Origin: Granulicella sp.
GTDB taxonomy: Bacteria; Acidobacteriota; Terriglobia; Terriglobales; Acidobacteriaceae
Assembly (NCBI GenBank): GCA_003142215.1
Contig: PLOT01000152.1
Coordinates: 1 to 38,360 of the forward strand
Reading direction: 5' to 3'
DNA: 38,360 nucleotides
In this document: piece by piece, positions 1-7,532 of the stretch
How positions within the stretch are numbered: position 1 is the stretch's first letter
Layout of the letters: each line of letters opens with the position of its first letter
The notes under the pieces: model-generated
Databases searched by the model: none
Told to the model about the DNA's origin: nothing
What the model saw: the letters and a program-made list of their open reading frames with translations, nothing else
Position numbers and translations under genes: made by a program

Positions 1-1
1 A

Positions 2-1183
2 AGCAGCAAGACCGGGCGACTTATGGGAACCATTCGAGCCGCCATGGCGGGAATGGAGCGGACCGAAATTCTGGAACGGGTGTGGAGCGCAAAAGAGGAA
101 AAGAGACGACGAGGAGAATTGGCTCAGAGCCCAATTGTGTTGGGGTACGGAATCGGATACGAGAAAGGGCGGGGGTTTTTCTATACGTCGGATGCGGAGC
201 GCGTGCGGGCAGCGTTCCAGCAATTCTTGGCAGGAGCCCAGAGCTACAAGAAGCTCGCGGAAATGGTAGGTGTGACGCCCCGTGGCATGCACCTGATCCT
301 GAGAAACCCTATTTGGACCGGATGGCGTGTCATCGACAAGAAGCGGGATCCTTCCGCCGCTGGGAAGTATAAGGGCGTCAATGGGAGGCAGTCGGATCGC
401 CGGAAGATTGCGAGAGCTCCCGAAGACATAATTCGGGTTCAGGTCATTGAAACTCCGCTAATTTCAGTAGAGGATTTCGAAACGACACAACATATCATGG
501 ACTTGAAGCAGCAGAACCACTGGCGTACGCGGGCCGATTACGTCCACCGTTTCGCCTATAACGGGTTCCTGACCTGCTCGATGTGTGAAGAGCCAGTTCA
601 TACCGCGTTGGCACGGCGCGATTACTATGCATGCAAAGGGAGGCGGACCGCCCACAAATGCCTCTCAAAGTATATGGTTCGGGAGAAGCTCGAAAAGGGA
701 CTGGATGAACTGTTCGCTGAGCACCTCACCAAACGCTGCTTCCTAGAGCAGTGCTTAGAAGTCTTACAACAACGCTCGGCGCAGAACGACTCCGAAGTGG
801 CAATCCTAGGGCTGACCCAAGAGATCAAAGCACTCCATCGCAAACGTGAGCGCATCGTCGACAGCTTCATCGACGGCGAACTCACACGTGAAGCAAGGGA
901 TCAGCGCCTGACCGCAGTTGATCGTGGTATCCGCTCAGCACAAGAGGGATTGGCGAGGGAAGCTGGGGCTAAACCTCCGGCTATAGAACAGTTGATAGAG
1001 GCTTTCGCGCCACTCGCCGAGTGGGAGTATTGGACACGAGAGCAGAAGCGGTCGGTTCTTTCCACCCTGGTGCCAGAGATCCGGGTCGCAGATTACAAGA
1101 TCGAATCGTTGGGACTTAACCCCCTCATTTTCAGCAACGAAGATACCCACAGGGACATGGGTTCATCGCGGCGGCCAGCATGA
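2..1183 (+). CDS. Large serine recombinase, C-terminal part (N-terminus outside window)
   Basis: Site-specific DNA recombinase of the large serine (resolvase/invertase-derived) family, which integrates and excises mobile elements. The frame is open to the left edge. The ATG at 23 is internal: residues around it (KTGRLMG followed by [10 protein letters not shown] and EEKRRRGE) match the long helix that closes the catalytic resolvase domain, so the nucleophilic serine lies left of the window. Counting from that ATG, a recombinase domain covers about residues 35-145. A zinc ribbon follows with C185, C188, C204 and C213, then a coiled-coil segment of about 235-320. The last 13 codons and the TGA lie antisense in the disrupted comM gene, so this C-terminus exists only in the integrated state. 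The rest of the element is not visible. Family assignment is firm; element type is unknown. Confidence 0.92.
   Translation, partial: SSKTGRLMGTIRAAMAGMERTEILERVWSAKEEKRRRGELAQSPIVLGYGIGYEKGRGFFYTSDAERVRAAFQQFLAGAQSYKKLAEMVGVTPRGMHLILRNPIWTGWRVIDKKRDPSAAGKYKGVNGRQSDRRKIARAPEDIIRVQVIETPLISVEDFETTQHIMDLKQQNHWRTRADYVHRFAYNGFLTCSMCEEPVHTALARRDYYACKGRRTAHKCLSKYMVREKLEKGLDELFAEHLTKRCFLEQCLEVLQQRSAQNDSEVAILGLTQEIKALHRKRERIVDSFIDGELTREARDQRLTAVDRGIRSAQEGLAREAGAKPPAIEQLIEAFAPLAEWEYWTREQKRSVLSTLVPEIRVADYKIESLGLNPLIFSNEDTHRDMGSSRRPA
1131..1145. other. Probable recombination junction (att half-site) in comM
   Basis: Reading the minus strand, comM matches the conserved family sequence as far as NPCPCGYL (Leu codon 1140-1142). 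It then diverges to Arg-Cys-stop where the family normally continues with Gly-Asp. The crossover should therefore lie within a few bases of 1137-1145. A serine recombinase gene abuts the break, which fits integration by that enzyme. The exact core dinucleotide cannot be fixed without the other end of the element or an uninterrupted comM. Confidence 0.7.
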
Positions 1184-2231
1184 AGCGGGCGGGGAAGGTG
1201 AGCGACATGGCTGCGCGCGCGATGGTCACCGTACCATCTTCCAGCGGCTGGCGCAGGACTTCCAGAACGTTGCGCGGGAACTCCGGCAGCTCGTCCAGAA
1301 AGAGGAGGCCGTTGTGGGCCAGCGAGACCTCGCCGGGGCGCGGGATCATTCCGCCGCCGATGAGTCCTGCGTCGGAGATGGTGTGGTGCGGCGCGCGGAA
1401 GGGGCGGTGCGTCACCAGGCCGCGGTCGGCATCGAGCACGCCGGCGACGGAGTGGATCTTGGTGGTCTCCAGCGCCTCTTCAAAGCGCAGCGGAGCGAGG
1501 ATGGACGGCAGGCGCTTGGCCAGCATGGTCTTGCCCGAACCGGGCGGGCCGATCATCAGGATGTTGTGCCCTCCGGCGGCTGCGACCTCCAGCGCGCGCT
1601 TGGCCACCTGCTGGCCGCGCACGTCCTTGAAGTCGTAGGGAAAGTGCTGCAGCTCGTCGAGCAGGCTTGCGGCCTCGATGCGCAGCGGCTGGGCTTTGAT
1701 GCCTCCAAGCGCGGCGGAGTTGAGCAGATCGCGCACGTCGCTGAGCGAGTGAACGGGATAGACGTTGACGCCCTCGACGACGGCGGCCTCGCGCGCGTTG
1801 GAGGCGGGAATGACGAGGTTCTTGATCCCTTTGGCGCGCGCGGCAATCGCAATCGGAAGCATTCCCTGCACCGCGCGCAGCGTGCCGTCGAGACCCAGCT
1901 CGCCGACCAGCAGAAAGTTGGAGATGTCCTTGATGTGCAGCGCGCCGTATGCCCCCAGAATGCCGATGGCGATGGGAAGGTCGAAGCCGGAGCCTTCCTT
2001 CTTGATGTCGGCGGGCGCGAGGTTGATGGTGATGCGGGTGGGAGGAATGTCGAAGCCGGAGTTGCGGATGGCGGAGCGCACGCGGTCGCGGCTCTCGCGC
2101 ACGGCGGCGTCGGGCAGGCCGACGGTGGAGAACTCGCTTTTCTCAAGGACGACGCCGGAGAAGTCGACCTCCACGTCGATGATGTGGGCGTCGATGCCAT
2201 AGACGGCGGCGCTGCGGGCTTTGAAGAGCAT
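1131..2231 (-). pseudogene. comM: comM/yifB Mg-chelatase-like AAA+ ATPase, truncated by integration
   Basis: ComM (YifB) is a hexameric AAA+ helicase that promotes branch migration during natural transformation. The start [14 protein letters not shown] is typical. The N-terminal LonC-like domain spans about residues 1-170. Walker A is GPPGSGKT at 228-235, Walker B is LLFLDE at 309-314, and the family signature [13 protein letters not shown] lies near 282-294. The protein stops after residue 366, whereas the family is about 500 residues. It loses everything after NPCPCGYL, including the arginine finger/sensor region and C-terminal domain. The two residues before the stop come from the inserted element. 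Function is almost certainly lost while the element is integrated; the missing half should lie at the far left end of the element. Confidence 0.9.
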
Positions 2232-2410
2232 AGAGGCGACCGGAACTCAGTGGATTGCGGACGGAATGAGTCTAGCATTATGGGTCTGTTGCAAGCCGTC
2301 GAAGCTACGGGTGCAGTCTGCCGACGACAATTTTCCTGCAATTTCGCCGGGGTGAACCTCAGGCTTTTGCATCACAATACCAGACAGACGGAGTTGGACA
2401 GGAGCGGAAC

Positions 2411-3445
2411 GTGGAGACAGAGTTGAAAGCTACAGCCAGCCGAGCGCGAACGAATCTCTTCAACTGGAAGCGGAGCGGTCTGCTTCTGCTCGCTCTCGCT
2501 TGCCTGCTGAGTGCGGTGGGGAGGGCCCAGAATGCTGCTGCGAAGCCTGCCAGTACAACCGCGCAAGGACAGAGTGCTCCCGCGGAGCCTGCCAGCGCGG
2601 CGGGCAATGAAGAGGAAGCGCCGCCGGTGTCCCTCTCGCTCACGGCGACCGCCGGGCAGCGGACGGACCAGGCGTGGAAGATCCTGATCGATGCGGCGAC
2701 TGACGTGAAACATACGCAGACGCGGCTGCAGGCGCTGACGGCGCTGGGATTGCTGCGCAGCCCGCGCTCGGCGAAGCTGATCGCCGATGCGATGACCGAT
2801 CCGGGCCTGGACGTGCGCAGTGCGGCGGCGCTGGCCGCGGGGTTGAGCCGCGACCGGACGCTGGAGCCCAATCTGCGCAGCCTGCTGAACGACAAGGAGC
2901 CGCAGGTTGCGTTCACCGCGGCGATGACGCTATCGAAGATGGGCGACCACACCGGCGATGACATCCTGGTGGCGGTGGTGGATGGCGAACGCAGCGCAGG
3001 GCCGACGCTGGTCCACGGGACCGAGCACAAGATCGACAACGACCTGCACAACCCGGCGATGCTGACGCGGCTGGGGGCGATGCAGGGCGCGGCGATGCTG
3101 CTGGGGCCGTTCGGCGTCGGGATCACGGCGTTCGAGTTCATCCACCAGAGCGGCGGCGACCTGGCTCGCGTCTCGGCCATCGAACAGATAGCGAAGGAGA
3201 GGACGGAGCCGGTGCACAAGAAGCTGCTGGCCGCGCTCGCGGACAAGGACGCGGCGGTGCGCGCGGCCTCGGCGCAGGCGCTGGCCGACTACCACGACAA
3301 TGCCACATCGATGGCGATCTACCCGCTGTTTGCGGACAAGAAGTACCCGGTGCGGCTGATCTCGGCGGCGGCGTACCTGCGCACGACCGGAGTGCCGGGG
3401 CCACCGCCTCTAGTCGCTGCGCGCGCGGTGCGAGCCGGACAGTAG
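2411..3445 (+). CDS. Secreted HEAT-repeat protein
   Basis: A 344-residue protein of unknown specific role. The GTG start at 2411 has a good AGGAG at 2400-2404. A cytoplasmic tail with basic residues is followed by a hydrophobic segment (about 22-40, LLLLALACLLSAVGRAQ), which reads as a signal peptide cleaved after RAQ. An Ala/Pro-rich linker follows. From about residue 90 to 330 there are helical HEAT/armadillo-like repeats of the pattern LxALxxLxxxRxxxLIxxAMxDxxxxVRxAAAxAL. A hydrophobic stretch at about 220-240 (AMLLGPFGVGITAFEFI) interrupts them and may be a buried helix or membrane segment. HEAT arrays usually act as protein-binding scaffolds; here that would be in the periplasm. It is transcribed alone, divergent from comM. 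Confidence 0.8.
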   Translation: METELKATASRARTNLFNWKRSGLLLLALACLLSAVGRAQNAAAKPASTTAQGQSAPAEPASAAGNEEEAPPVSLSLTATAGQRTDQAWKILIDAATDVKHTQTRLQALTALGLLRSPRSAKLIADAMTDPGLDVRSAAALAAGLSRDRTLEPNLRSLLNDKEPQVAFTAAMTLSKMGDHTGDDILVAVVDGERSAGPTLVHGTEHKIDNDLHNPAMLTRLGAMQGAAMLLGPFGVGITAFEFIHQSGGDLARVSAIEQIAKERTEPVHKKLLAALADKDAAVRAASAQALADYHDNATSMAIYPLFADKKYPVRLISAAAYLRTTGVPGPPPLVAARAVRAGQ

Positions 3446-3650
3446 AGCGGGTTGCGGTTGCGGGCTCGTCGCTCTGTGTACCCCCCCCCGGGGTGAGTAG
3501 CGTAAAGTATTCAAAATACGCCAGTTAAGCTCGCGCTAAGCGCGCGGAACGTATTTAAGGCGAAGACCCGGGTGGTTTCGGTAGTGCCGGTACTGCGCGT
3601 TCTCGTTTTGTGTGCGAAAAGTCTTAAAGTCTTCAAAAAAGGCATGTTAA

Positions 3651-3690
3651 GTCTGGACTCCGGTCTGGACAAGTCTGGACATGTCTGGAC
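3651..3690 (+). repeat. Four GTCTGGAC direct repeats, last three at 10-bp pitch
   Basis: GTCTGGAC occurs at 3651, 3663, 3673 and 3683. The last three copies are spaced exactly 10 bases apart, so they would face the same side of the helix. This looks like an iteron-like protein-binding array or a simple tandem repeat. Confidence 0.75.
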
Positions 3691-3800
3691 TAGCCATGTA
3701 AAGTCTTGATTCCAGGGCTTTTATTTTGTAAAGTCTCTGGAATCATGTGTTTGTGGCGAATTGCGGTGTCTCTGGAGTGGACGCGGTCTCGCCTGGCAAC

Positions 3801-3836
3801 TTTCCCCCTGCTTCTATTGTATGAGATTGGGGGAAA
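3801..3836 (+). other. Perfect 8-bp inverted repeat, 20-nt loop
   Basis: TTTCCCCC (3801-3808) is perfectly complementary to GGGGGAAA (3829-3836), with a pyrimidine-rich 20-base loop. It lies just before the ATG at 3842, so if transcribed it could fold next to that start. Function unknown. Confidence 0.5.
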
Positions 3837-3841
3837 CTACT

Positions 3842-3916
3842 ATGCCAACTATTATTGCGGATTATGTTGATGAAATTGGGAGGGTTATGGGGGATTTGGA
3901 GGGTCGAGGGGCTTGA
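3842..3916 (+). CDS. Possible 24-residue small protein (speculative)
   Basis: ATG at 3842 opens a 24-codon frame reading MPTIIADYVDEIGRVMGDL and ending GRGA. A purine-rich GGGGGAAA lies 5 bases upstream but also forms the hairpin at 3801-3836. The peptide is acidic and amphipathic, without a known motif. Third positions are AT-rich, unlike the genes around it, which argues against selection for normal codon use. It may be part of a repeat. Confidence 0.2.
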   Translation: MPTIIADYVDEIGRVMGDLEGRGA

Positions 3917-3981
3917 CAGGGCGATTTCGCTGGGAAATTCGCGGAAAAAATCTTCGGGAGCGGGCGGGGGGTGGAGGTAGA

Positions 3982-4013
3982 CCCACCCTTCGCTAGAAAA
4001 AGCGAAGGATGGG
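3982..4013. repeat. REP-like palindrome (CCCACCCTTCGC type)
   Basis: The stem CCTTCGCT (3987-3994) pairs with AGCGAAGG (4001-4008) over a 6-base AGAAAA loop and extends with CCC/GGG. It is followed by GGGGCATCC. The same ATGGGGCACCC word ends palindromes near 4768 and at 7566-7576, so this is one copy of an interspersed family. Confidence 0.7.
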
Positions 4014-4066
4014 GCATCCGGACAATGATGCCGACGACGCAGCCCGTGACGCTCCAGTAGTGCAGT

Positions 4067-4127
4067 TATGAGTTGTGAGTGAAGACAAAACAGCAGAAGG
4101 AGCGCCGGTGAGTGGGCGCTCCTTTTT
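4067..4127 (+). ncRNA. Candidate small RNA with rho-independent terminator (copy A)
   Basis: No gene lies upstream on this strand, yet there is a strong terminator. AAGGAGCGCC (4097-4106) pairs with GGCGCTCCTT (4115-4124) over an 8-base loop, and a T-run occupies 4123-4127. The preceding sequence (TATG, GAGTGAA, AC and CAG blocks) resembles that before the hairpin ending at 4501, so the two look like paralogous short transcripts. The 5' end is a guess. The hairpin could instead terminate the opposite-strand membrane-protein gene, but the T-run fits the plus strand better. Confidence 0.4.
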
Positions 4128-4159
4128 CCATTCTCGATGGAACGATTGCCTGCCTAGTA

Positions 4160-4312
4160 TTAGCCGGAACTGCGGCTTCCGGTGACGAAGTGAACGATGA
4201 GCGAGATCACGGCGAAGAGGATCAGCAGATGAATAAGAAAGCTGCTGATATGCATCACGAAGAAGCCGCCGATCCAAAGCACAGCCAGAACGATTGCGAG
4301 GATTAGAAACAT
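4160..4312 (-). CDS. Small two-helix membrane protein, lmo0937-like
   Basis: A 50-residue protein starting at ATG 4310-4312 and stopping at TAA 4160-4162. It reads MFLILAIVLAVLWIGGFFV, then MHISSFLIHLLILFAVISLI and a short polar tail with TGSRSSG. This matches the small lmo0937-type membrane proteins in length and in their pattern of a hydrophobic helix, LWxxG, a second helix containing IHxLLxxA, and a basic tail. These proteins sit in the cytoplasmic membrane and have no established function; they are often stress-associated. Purine-rich AGGAAAGCAGGG precedes the start. It lies alone between the two small-RNA cassettes. Confidence 0.8.
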   Translation of the reverse strand: MFLILAIVLAVLWIGGFFVMHISSFLIHLLILFAVISLIVHFVTGSRSSG

Positions 4313-4402
4313 GAACAGCCCTGCTTTCCTGCTTCAAGGGTATCGCGCGCTGGGCGCGAGCATTGCTTCTTACTGAGAGAGGAAAATCACGCGGTGCGTT
4401 GC

Positions 4403-4501
4403 TTGGCATCGTAACAAATGCGCGGTATGTGGAGTGAAAACCAGTTCTGGGTTGTCAGGTTAAAAAGCAAGAGGAGCGCCGGTGACTGAGCGCTCTTTTT
4501 T
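4403..4501 (+). ncRNA. Candidate small RNA with promoter and terminator (copy B)
   Basis: A plausible promoter, TTGGCA (4403-4408), 17 bases, TATGTG (4426-4431), predicts a start near 4438. A terminator follows: GAGCGC (4474-4479) pairs with GCGCTC (4490-4495), with T6 at 4496-4501. The expected RNA is about 64 nt and has no reading frame. It shares GGAGCGCCGGTGA and upstream blocks with the cassette ending at 4127, suggesting duplication. Expression and function cannot be judged from sequence. Confidence 0.45.
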
Positions 4502-4834
4502 GACTTCTCTTAGGAGAGGCGAAGGGGCTGCGCTCACGACTATTTTTGCTGTTATTTCGTTTTCTATTCTTCCCCGTCCCACTGCGGGAGAAAATTGGTT
4601 GTGAGTGGATCATTCCAGAGTTGTTAGAACTAAAGTATTCATTCTGGATGAGCTATCGGATTGAGAAAGAGCGAACAGGCGGCCGCAGGTTCCTTCGGCA
4701 AGCTCAGGGCAGGCTGTGGGAAACCCGATTTTGTGACTGATTTCAGCCCCGGGCCACCCGCCGAAGAATGGGGCACCCACTTTTTGTGGGGGATCAAGAT
4801 TCCAAAAACTTAGTGTGGTCCGCCCGCCCTGGAA
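4502..4834. repeat. Intergenic stretch with repeat fragments, no gene
   Basis: No supported gene. At 4691-4720 lies a CCTTCGGCAAGCTCAGGGCA fragment, a word that recurs as an intergenic motif in many genomes. At 4763-4790 an AGAATGGGGCACCCAC segment of the REP-like family forms a small CCCAC/GTGGG hairpin with a T5 loop. A 64-codon frame at 4546-4740 reads through these repeats and is not credible as a protein. Confidence 0.55.
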
Positions 4835-5524
4835 TTAGTTAAGCCTCGGGAGATCATCGTCATCATTTGCTGGGAATTTGGCCTTTCCCTTTACGACGTA
4901 TTCGGCCAATATTTTGATACGTCTGTAGTACGACAAAAGAATCTTGAGTGACGCGACCGGATTGCCCGTCTGCTTATTCAATTCATTCAAATTCTCGAAC
5001 CCGAGCCCTCTAGCCAATTGTTCCGAAGCTTTGATCGCGAAGTCCATTTGATTCTGGGCAAGCTCAAGCTCTTTCTGTTTCAGATCGATCTGCATGAGCT
5101 TTCGCTCCTTGAGGCCCCTGTGGATTTCGGTATAAAGATTGTTCAGTCCTCCCGCTGATTTGATGAAAGCATCAATGCCACTCCCAATCGCAATAGCGGA
5201 TGGGACTAATAGGCCGAGTGCAATCCAACCCGGCGAGGCGTACTGGATCGATTTCACCTTTGGCCGAAGCCGTATGGGAACCTGAGAACGCAAGACCTTG
5301 TAAAAATTCACTGCACTATAGCCGCCGCGCCAGGGATACGAGGAGAATGTATGTGTGATCTTCTCCTGGTCTCGCGCCTCTTCGGCGAGTAGGAACACGC
5401 AATTGAACGCGTAAACTTGCTCGAATACATGCGGCAGTTCGTAAAAATCCTTGAGAGACCAAGCGGCACCAATGTCAATTGTGTAAGCGCCACTCTGCGC
5501 TAAGCTACTCGAGTTTTGATCCAT
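4835..5524 (-). CDS. Hypothetical membrane-anchored coiled-coil protein
   Basis: A 229-residue protein I do not recognise. The ATG at 5524 has a clear AGGAG 7 bases upstream. The N-terminal ~95 residues are soluble and aromatic-rich (WSLKDFYELPHVFEQVYAF). One hydrophobic segment lies at about 100-122 (WIALGLLVPSAIAIGSGID). A charged heptad-like helix at about 130-170 (KERKLMQIDLKQKELELAQ) suggests a coiled coil. The tail is acidic (NDDDDLPRLN). Lower G+C than neighbours and isolation among repeats suggest an accessory gene. The layout of soluble domain, single membrane helix and coiled coil would suit a membrane-tethered sensor or effector, but nothing shows this directly. Confidence 0.65.
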   Translation of the reverse strand: MDQNSSSLAQSGAYTIDIGAAWSLKDFYELPHVFEQVYAFNCVFLLAEEARDQEKITHTFSSYPWRGGYSAVNFYKVLRSQVPIRLRPKVKSIQYASPGWIALGLLVPSAIAIGSGIDAFIKSAGGLNNLYTEIHRGLKERKLMQIDLKQKELELAQNQMDFAIKASEQLARGLGFENLNELNKQTGNPVASLKILLSYYRRIKILAEYVVKGKAKFPANDDDDLPRLN

Positions 5525-5691
5525 TGGAAGCTCCTAACAAATTGATCCCAAAAAGACGGGCGGCACGCATCTTAGTGTGACTCCCAGAACTGGGTGACGG
5601 ATGGCACACAGCTCTACGAGCCATCATAATCCTGTGTGTCACGGAACAATTCACGACTTAGAGTTTAGACGTGGGGTACCCGATTTCCCTC

Positions 5692-5747
5692 GGGGACTAA
5701 AGTCCCCAGTGTTCTGTTGGCATCGTCGGCGCGGCTGAAGCCGCGCC
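5692..5747. repeat. Paired palindromes (REP/BIME-like unit)
   Basis: Two perfect hairpins in one unit: GGGGACT-AA-AGTCCCC (5692-5707) and GGCGCGGCT-GA-AGCCGCGCC (5728-5747). The second is a 9-bp stem with a 2-base loop. Words of this kind (GGCTGAAGCC, GGACTAAAGTCC) are a familiar interspersed repeat of Terriglobia. It lies 80 bases before mreC. Confidence 0.8.
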
Positions 5748-5828
5748 CTTTCAAAACAGTACAAACTGCACCACTACCGAAAAAGCAGACGCGGGGGTTG
5801 CGATCTCGCGGATAATGTACACAGGCCG

Positions 5829-6995
5829 ATGGATTTTCTGACGGAGTACAAGAATGCGCTGTTTCTGATTGCGGTGTTGCTGGCGCAGGCGATTGCGCTG
5901 GCGGTGCAGGTGCGCAGCCCGGTGGACGCCTCGAAGCCGGACGGGCCCAGCGTGCGGCTGATCCGCATGTGGGCGATGACCTCGGTGACGCCGGTGGAGC
6001 GGGCGACGCACGCCCTCGGCTCCGGCGCGGGCCACGCGTGGTCGGAGTACATCGACCTGCGCCATGTGCGCCAGCAGAACAAGGATATGCAGCAGCAACT
6101 GGCGCGGGTGCGCATCGATGAAGCGGCGATGGCCGAGGACGCGCTCGAGGGCCGGCGGCTTCAGGCGATGCTGGGCTTCAGGGAGAGCTACGTTGGCTCG
6201 ACCGTTGCGGCACAGGTGATCGGCACCAGCGGAAGCGAACAGTCACGCGTGCTCACCATCGACAAGGGATCGCGCGACGGGCTGCGGCCGGACATGGCGG
6301 TCATCACGCAGGATGGCATCGTGGGCAAGCTGCGGGACGTCTTCCCAACGACCTCGGAGGTGCTGGAGATCAACGACCAGAGCTCTGGCGCGGGGGTGGT
6401 GCTGGCCAGCACACGGATTCGGGCGATCCTGCGCGGCACACTCACCGGGCAGGTGCAGATCGGCAACCTGACGGCGGACTCGCGCATCCAGCCGGGCGAG
6501 CAGGTGCTGACCTCGGGCGGCGACCAGGTGTATCCGCGGGGACTGCCGGTGGGCGTCGTCGAGAGCATTGCGCCCGATCCCGACCACCAGCCGTATAGCG
6601 CGATTCGAGTGCATCCGGCGGTCGATCTGGACCGCGTCGCAGAGGTGCTGGTGATTACGGGAACGCAAGCGGACCTGTCGCAGGCGGCGCAGCAGGACAT
6701 GGCGGCCGCCGAGGCGCAACACGCGGCCGACCTGAGCGCCGAACGGCTGCCCGGCATTCACGACGACGCGAATCCGGCTGCTGCCGCAGGCGCGAGTGGC
6801 GCTGCTCCGGTCACTACGCCGATTGTGCCTGTCACCCCGCACCCGCTGCCCACCGTGCATCCGGACCGGTTCACGAGCGGATCGACGCCGCCCGCCTCTG
6901 CGATGACGCCCGGCGCGGCGAGTTCCGCCGCGAGCAGCCAGAGCGCTCCGAGCAGCCCGCAGGCTCGACCTTCTCAGCCTGGGGCGGCGAAATGA
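5829..6995 (+). CDS. mreC: Rod shape-determining protein MreC
   Basis: MreC is the bitopic elongasome scaffold that activates PBP2/RodA from the periplasmic side. The 388-residue protein has a short cytoplasmic tail, a membrane helix at about 10-27 and a coiled coil at about 75-115 (HVRQQNKDMQQQLARVR). The conserved tandem beta-barrel core covers about 125-275, with GSRDGLRPDMAVITQDGIVG and GEQVLTSGGDQVYPRGLPVG. The Ala/Pro/Ser-rich tail from about 285 to 388 is longer than usual and looks disordered. The gene overlaps mreD by four bases (ATGA). No mreB lies directly upstream: that side holds REP palindromes and an unrelated gene, so mreB must be elsewhere. Confidence 0.95.
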   Translation: MDFLTEYKNALFLIAVLLAQAIALAVQVRSPVDASKPDGPSVRLIRMWAMTSVTPVERATHALGSGAGHAWSEYIDLRHVRQQNKDMQQQLARVRIDEAAMAEDALEGRRLQAMLGFRESYVGSTVAAQVIGTSGSEQSRVLTIDKGSRDGLRPDMAVITQDGIVGKLRDVFPTTSEVLEINDQSSGAGVVLASTRIRAILRGTLTGQVQIGNLTADSRIQPGEQVLTSGGDQVYPRGLPVGVVESIAPDPDHQPYSAIRVHPAVDLDRVAEVLVITGTQADLSQAAQQDMAAAEAQHAADLSAERLPGIHDDANPAAAAGASGAAPVTTPIVPVTPHPLPTVHPDRFTSGSTPPASAMTPGAASSAASSQSAPSSPQARPSQPGAAK

Positions 6996-7519
6996 TGGTC
7001 ACACGCAGCTACATGTCGCGCCGCGAGGTCGAGCAGCAGAGCTTCTCGCTTCCTGTGACGGTCCTGGTGCCGCTGGGCGCGGTGTTGCTGCAGGTGCTTC
7101 TGCCGCGAGTGTTTCATGGGCTGGCGATTCTCGATCTTCCGTTCATCGTGACGCTGTTCTTCGCCATCAGCCGGCGCAGCCCGATTGCCGGGACGGTGAC
7201 GGGGGCCTGCATCGGGCTGCTACAGGATGTGCTGACCGGCCAGCCCATCGGCGTCAACGGCATGGCGAAGTCGGTGATTGGGTACGCGGGGGCAAGCCTG
7301 GGAAGCCGGATCGACGTGGAGAATACAGCCACGCGCACGCTGCTGACCTTCGGCTTTTCGCTGCTGCAGAGCGTTCTTCTGTACCTGATCGAGCGGCGCC
7401 TGCTGGGCATTCGCGCCTTCCACCTGCTGTGGCTGCACGAACTGCTGAGGGCGGCGGCCAATACGGCGCTGGCGCTGCCGGTCTTCTTCCTGCTGGACCG
7501 CACCAGGCACCAGGAGTAG
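6992..7519 (+). CDS. mreD: Rod shape-determining protein MreD
   Basis: MreD is a small polytopic inner-membrane partner of MreC in the rod complex. The 175-residue protein has about five hydrophobic segments (PVTVLVPLGAVLLQVLLP, LPFIVTLFFAI, TVTGACIGLLQDVL, LTFGFSLLQSVLLYLI, ALALPVFFLL). It contains the family feature GLLQDVLTGQPIGVNG, a D-x-x-x-G-x-P-x-G pattern. Its ATG overlaps the mreC stop, indicating translational coupling. The start at 6992 is set by this overlap. Confidence 0.92.
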   Translation: MMVTRSYMSRREVEQQSFSLPVTVLVPLGAVLLQVLLPRVFHGLAILDLPFIVTLFFAISRRSPIAGTVTGACIGLLQDVLTGQPIGVNGMAKSVIGYAGASLGSRIDVENTATRTLLTFGFSLLQSVLLYLIERRLLGIRAFHLLWLHELLRAAANTALALPVFFLLDRTRHQE

Positions 7520-7532
7520 AGGTTGCCCCAAA

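Larger units (their letters stand above)
3446..3980. other. Gene-poor structured intergenic region
   Basis: About 535 bases without a convincing gene and with lower G+C than the neighbours. It contains recurring AAAGTCTT-type words (near 3620-3635, 3700-3707 and 3730-3736), a cluster of GTCTGGAC repeats, an inverted repeat GATTCCAG/CTGGAATC (3708-3715 with 3737-3744), and a hairpin at 3801-3836. A C9 tract lies near 3482-3490. The arrangement suggests a repeat element or a structured RNA locus rather than random spacer. Confidence 0.5.

Noticed and set aside
1314-2426. 370-codon frame antisense to comM
   Set aside because: Low-complexity Gly/Asp/Val composition caused by the G+C-rich comM codons; no motif, while the opposite strand has clear AAA+ motifs.
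3651-3690. CRISPR array
   Set aside because: Repeats are only 8 bases with 2-4 base spacers; no cas genes nearby.
4546-4740. 64-codon plus-strand protein
   Set aside because: Runs through a known dispersed repeat word (FLRQAQG reading) and has no ribosome site.
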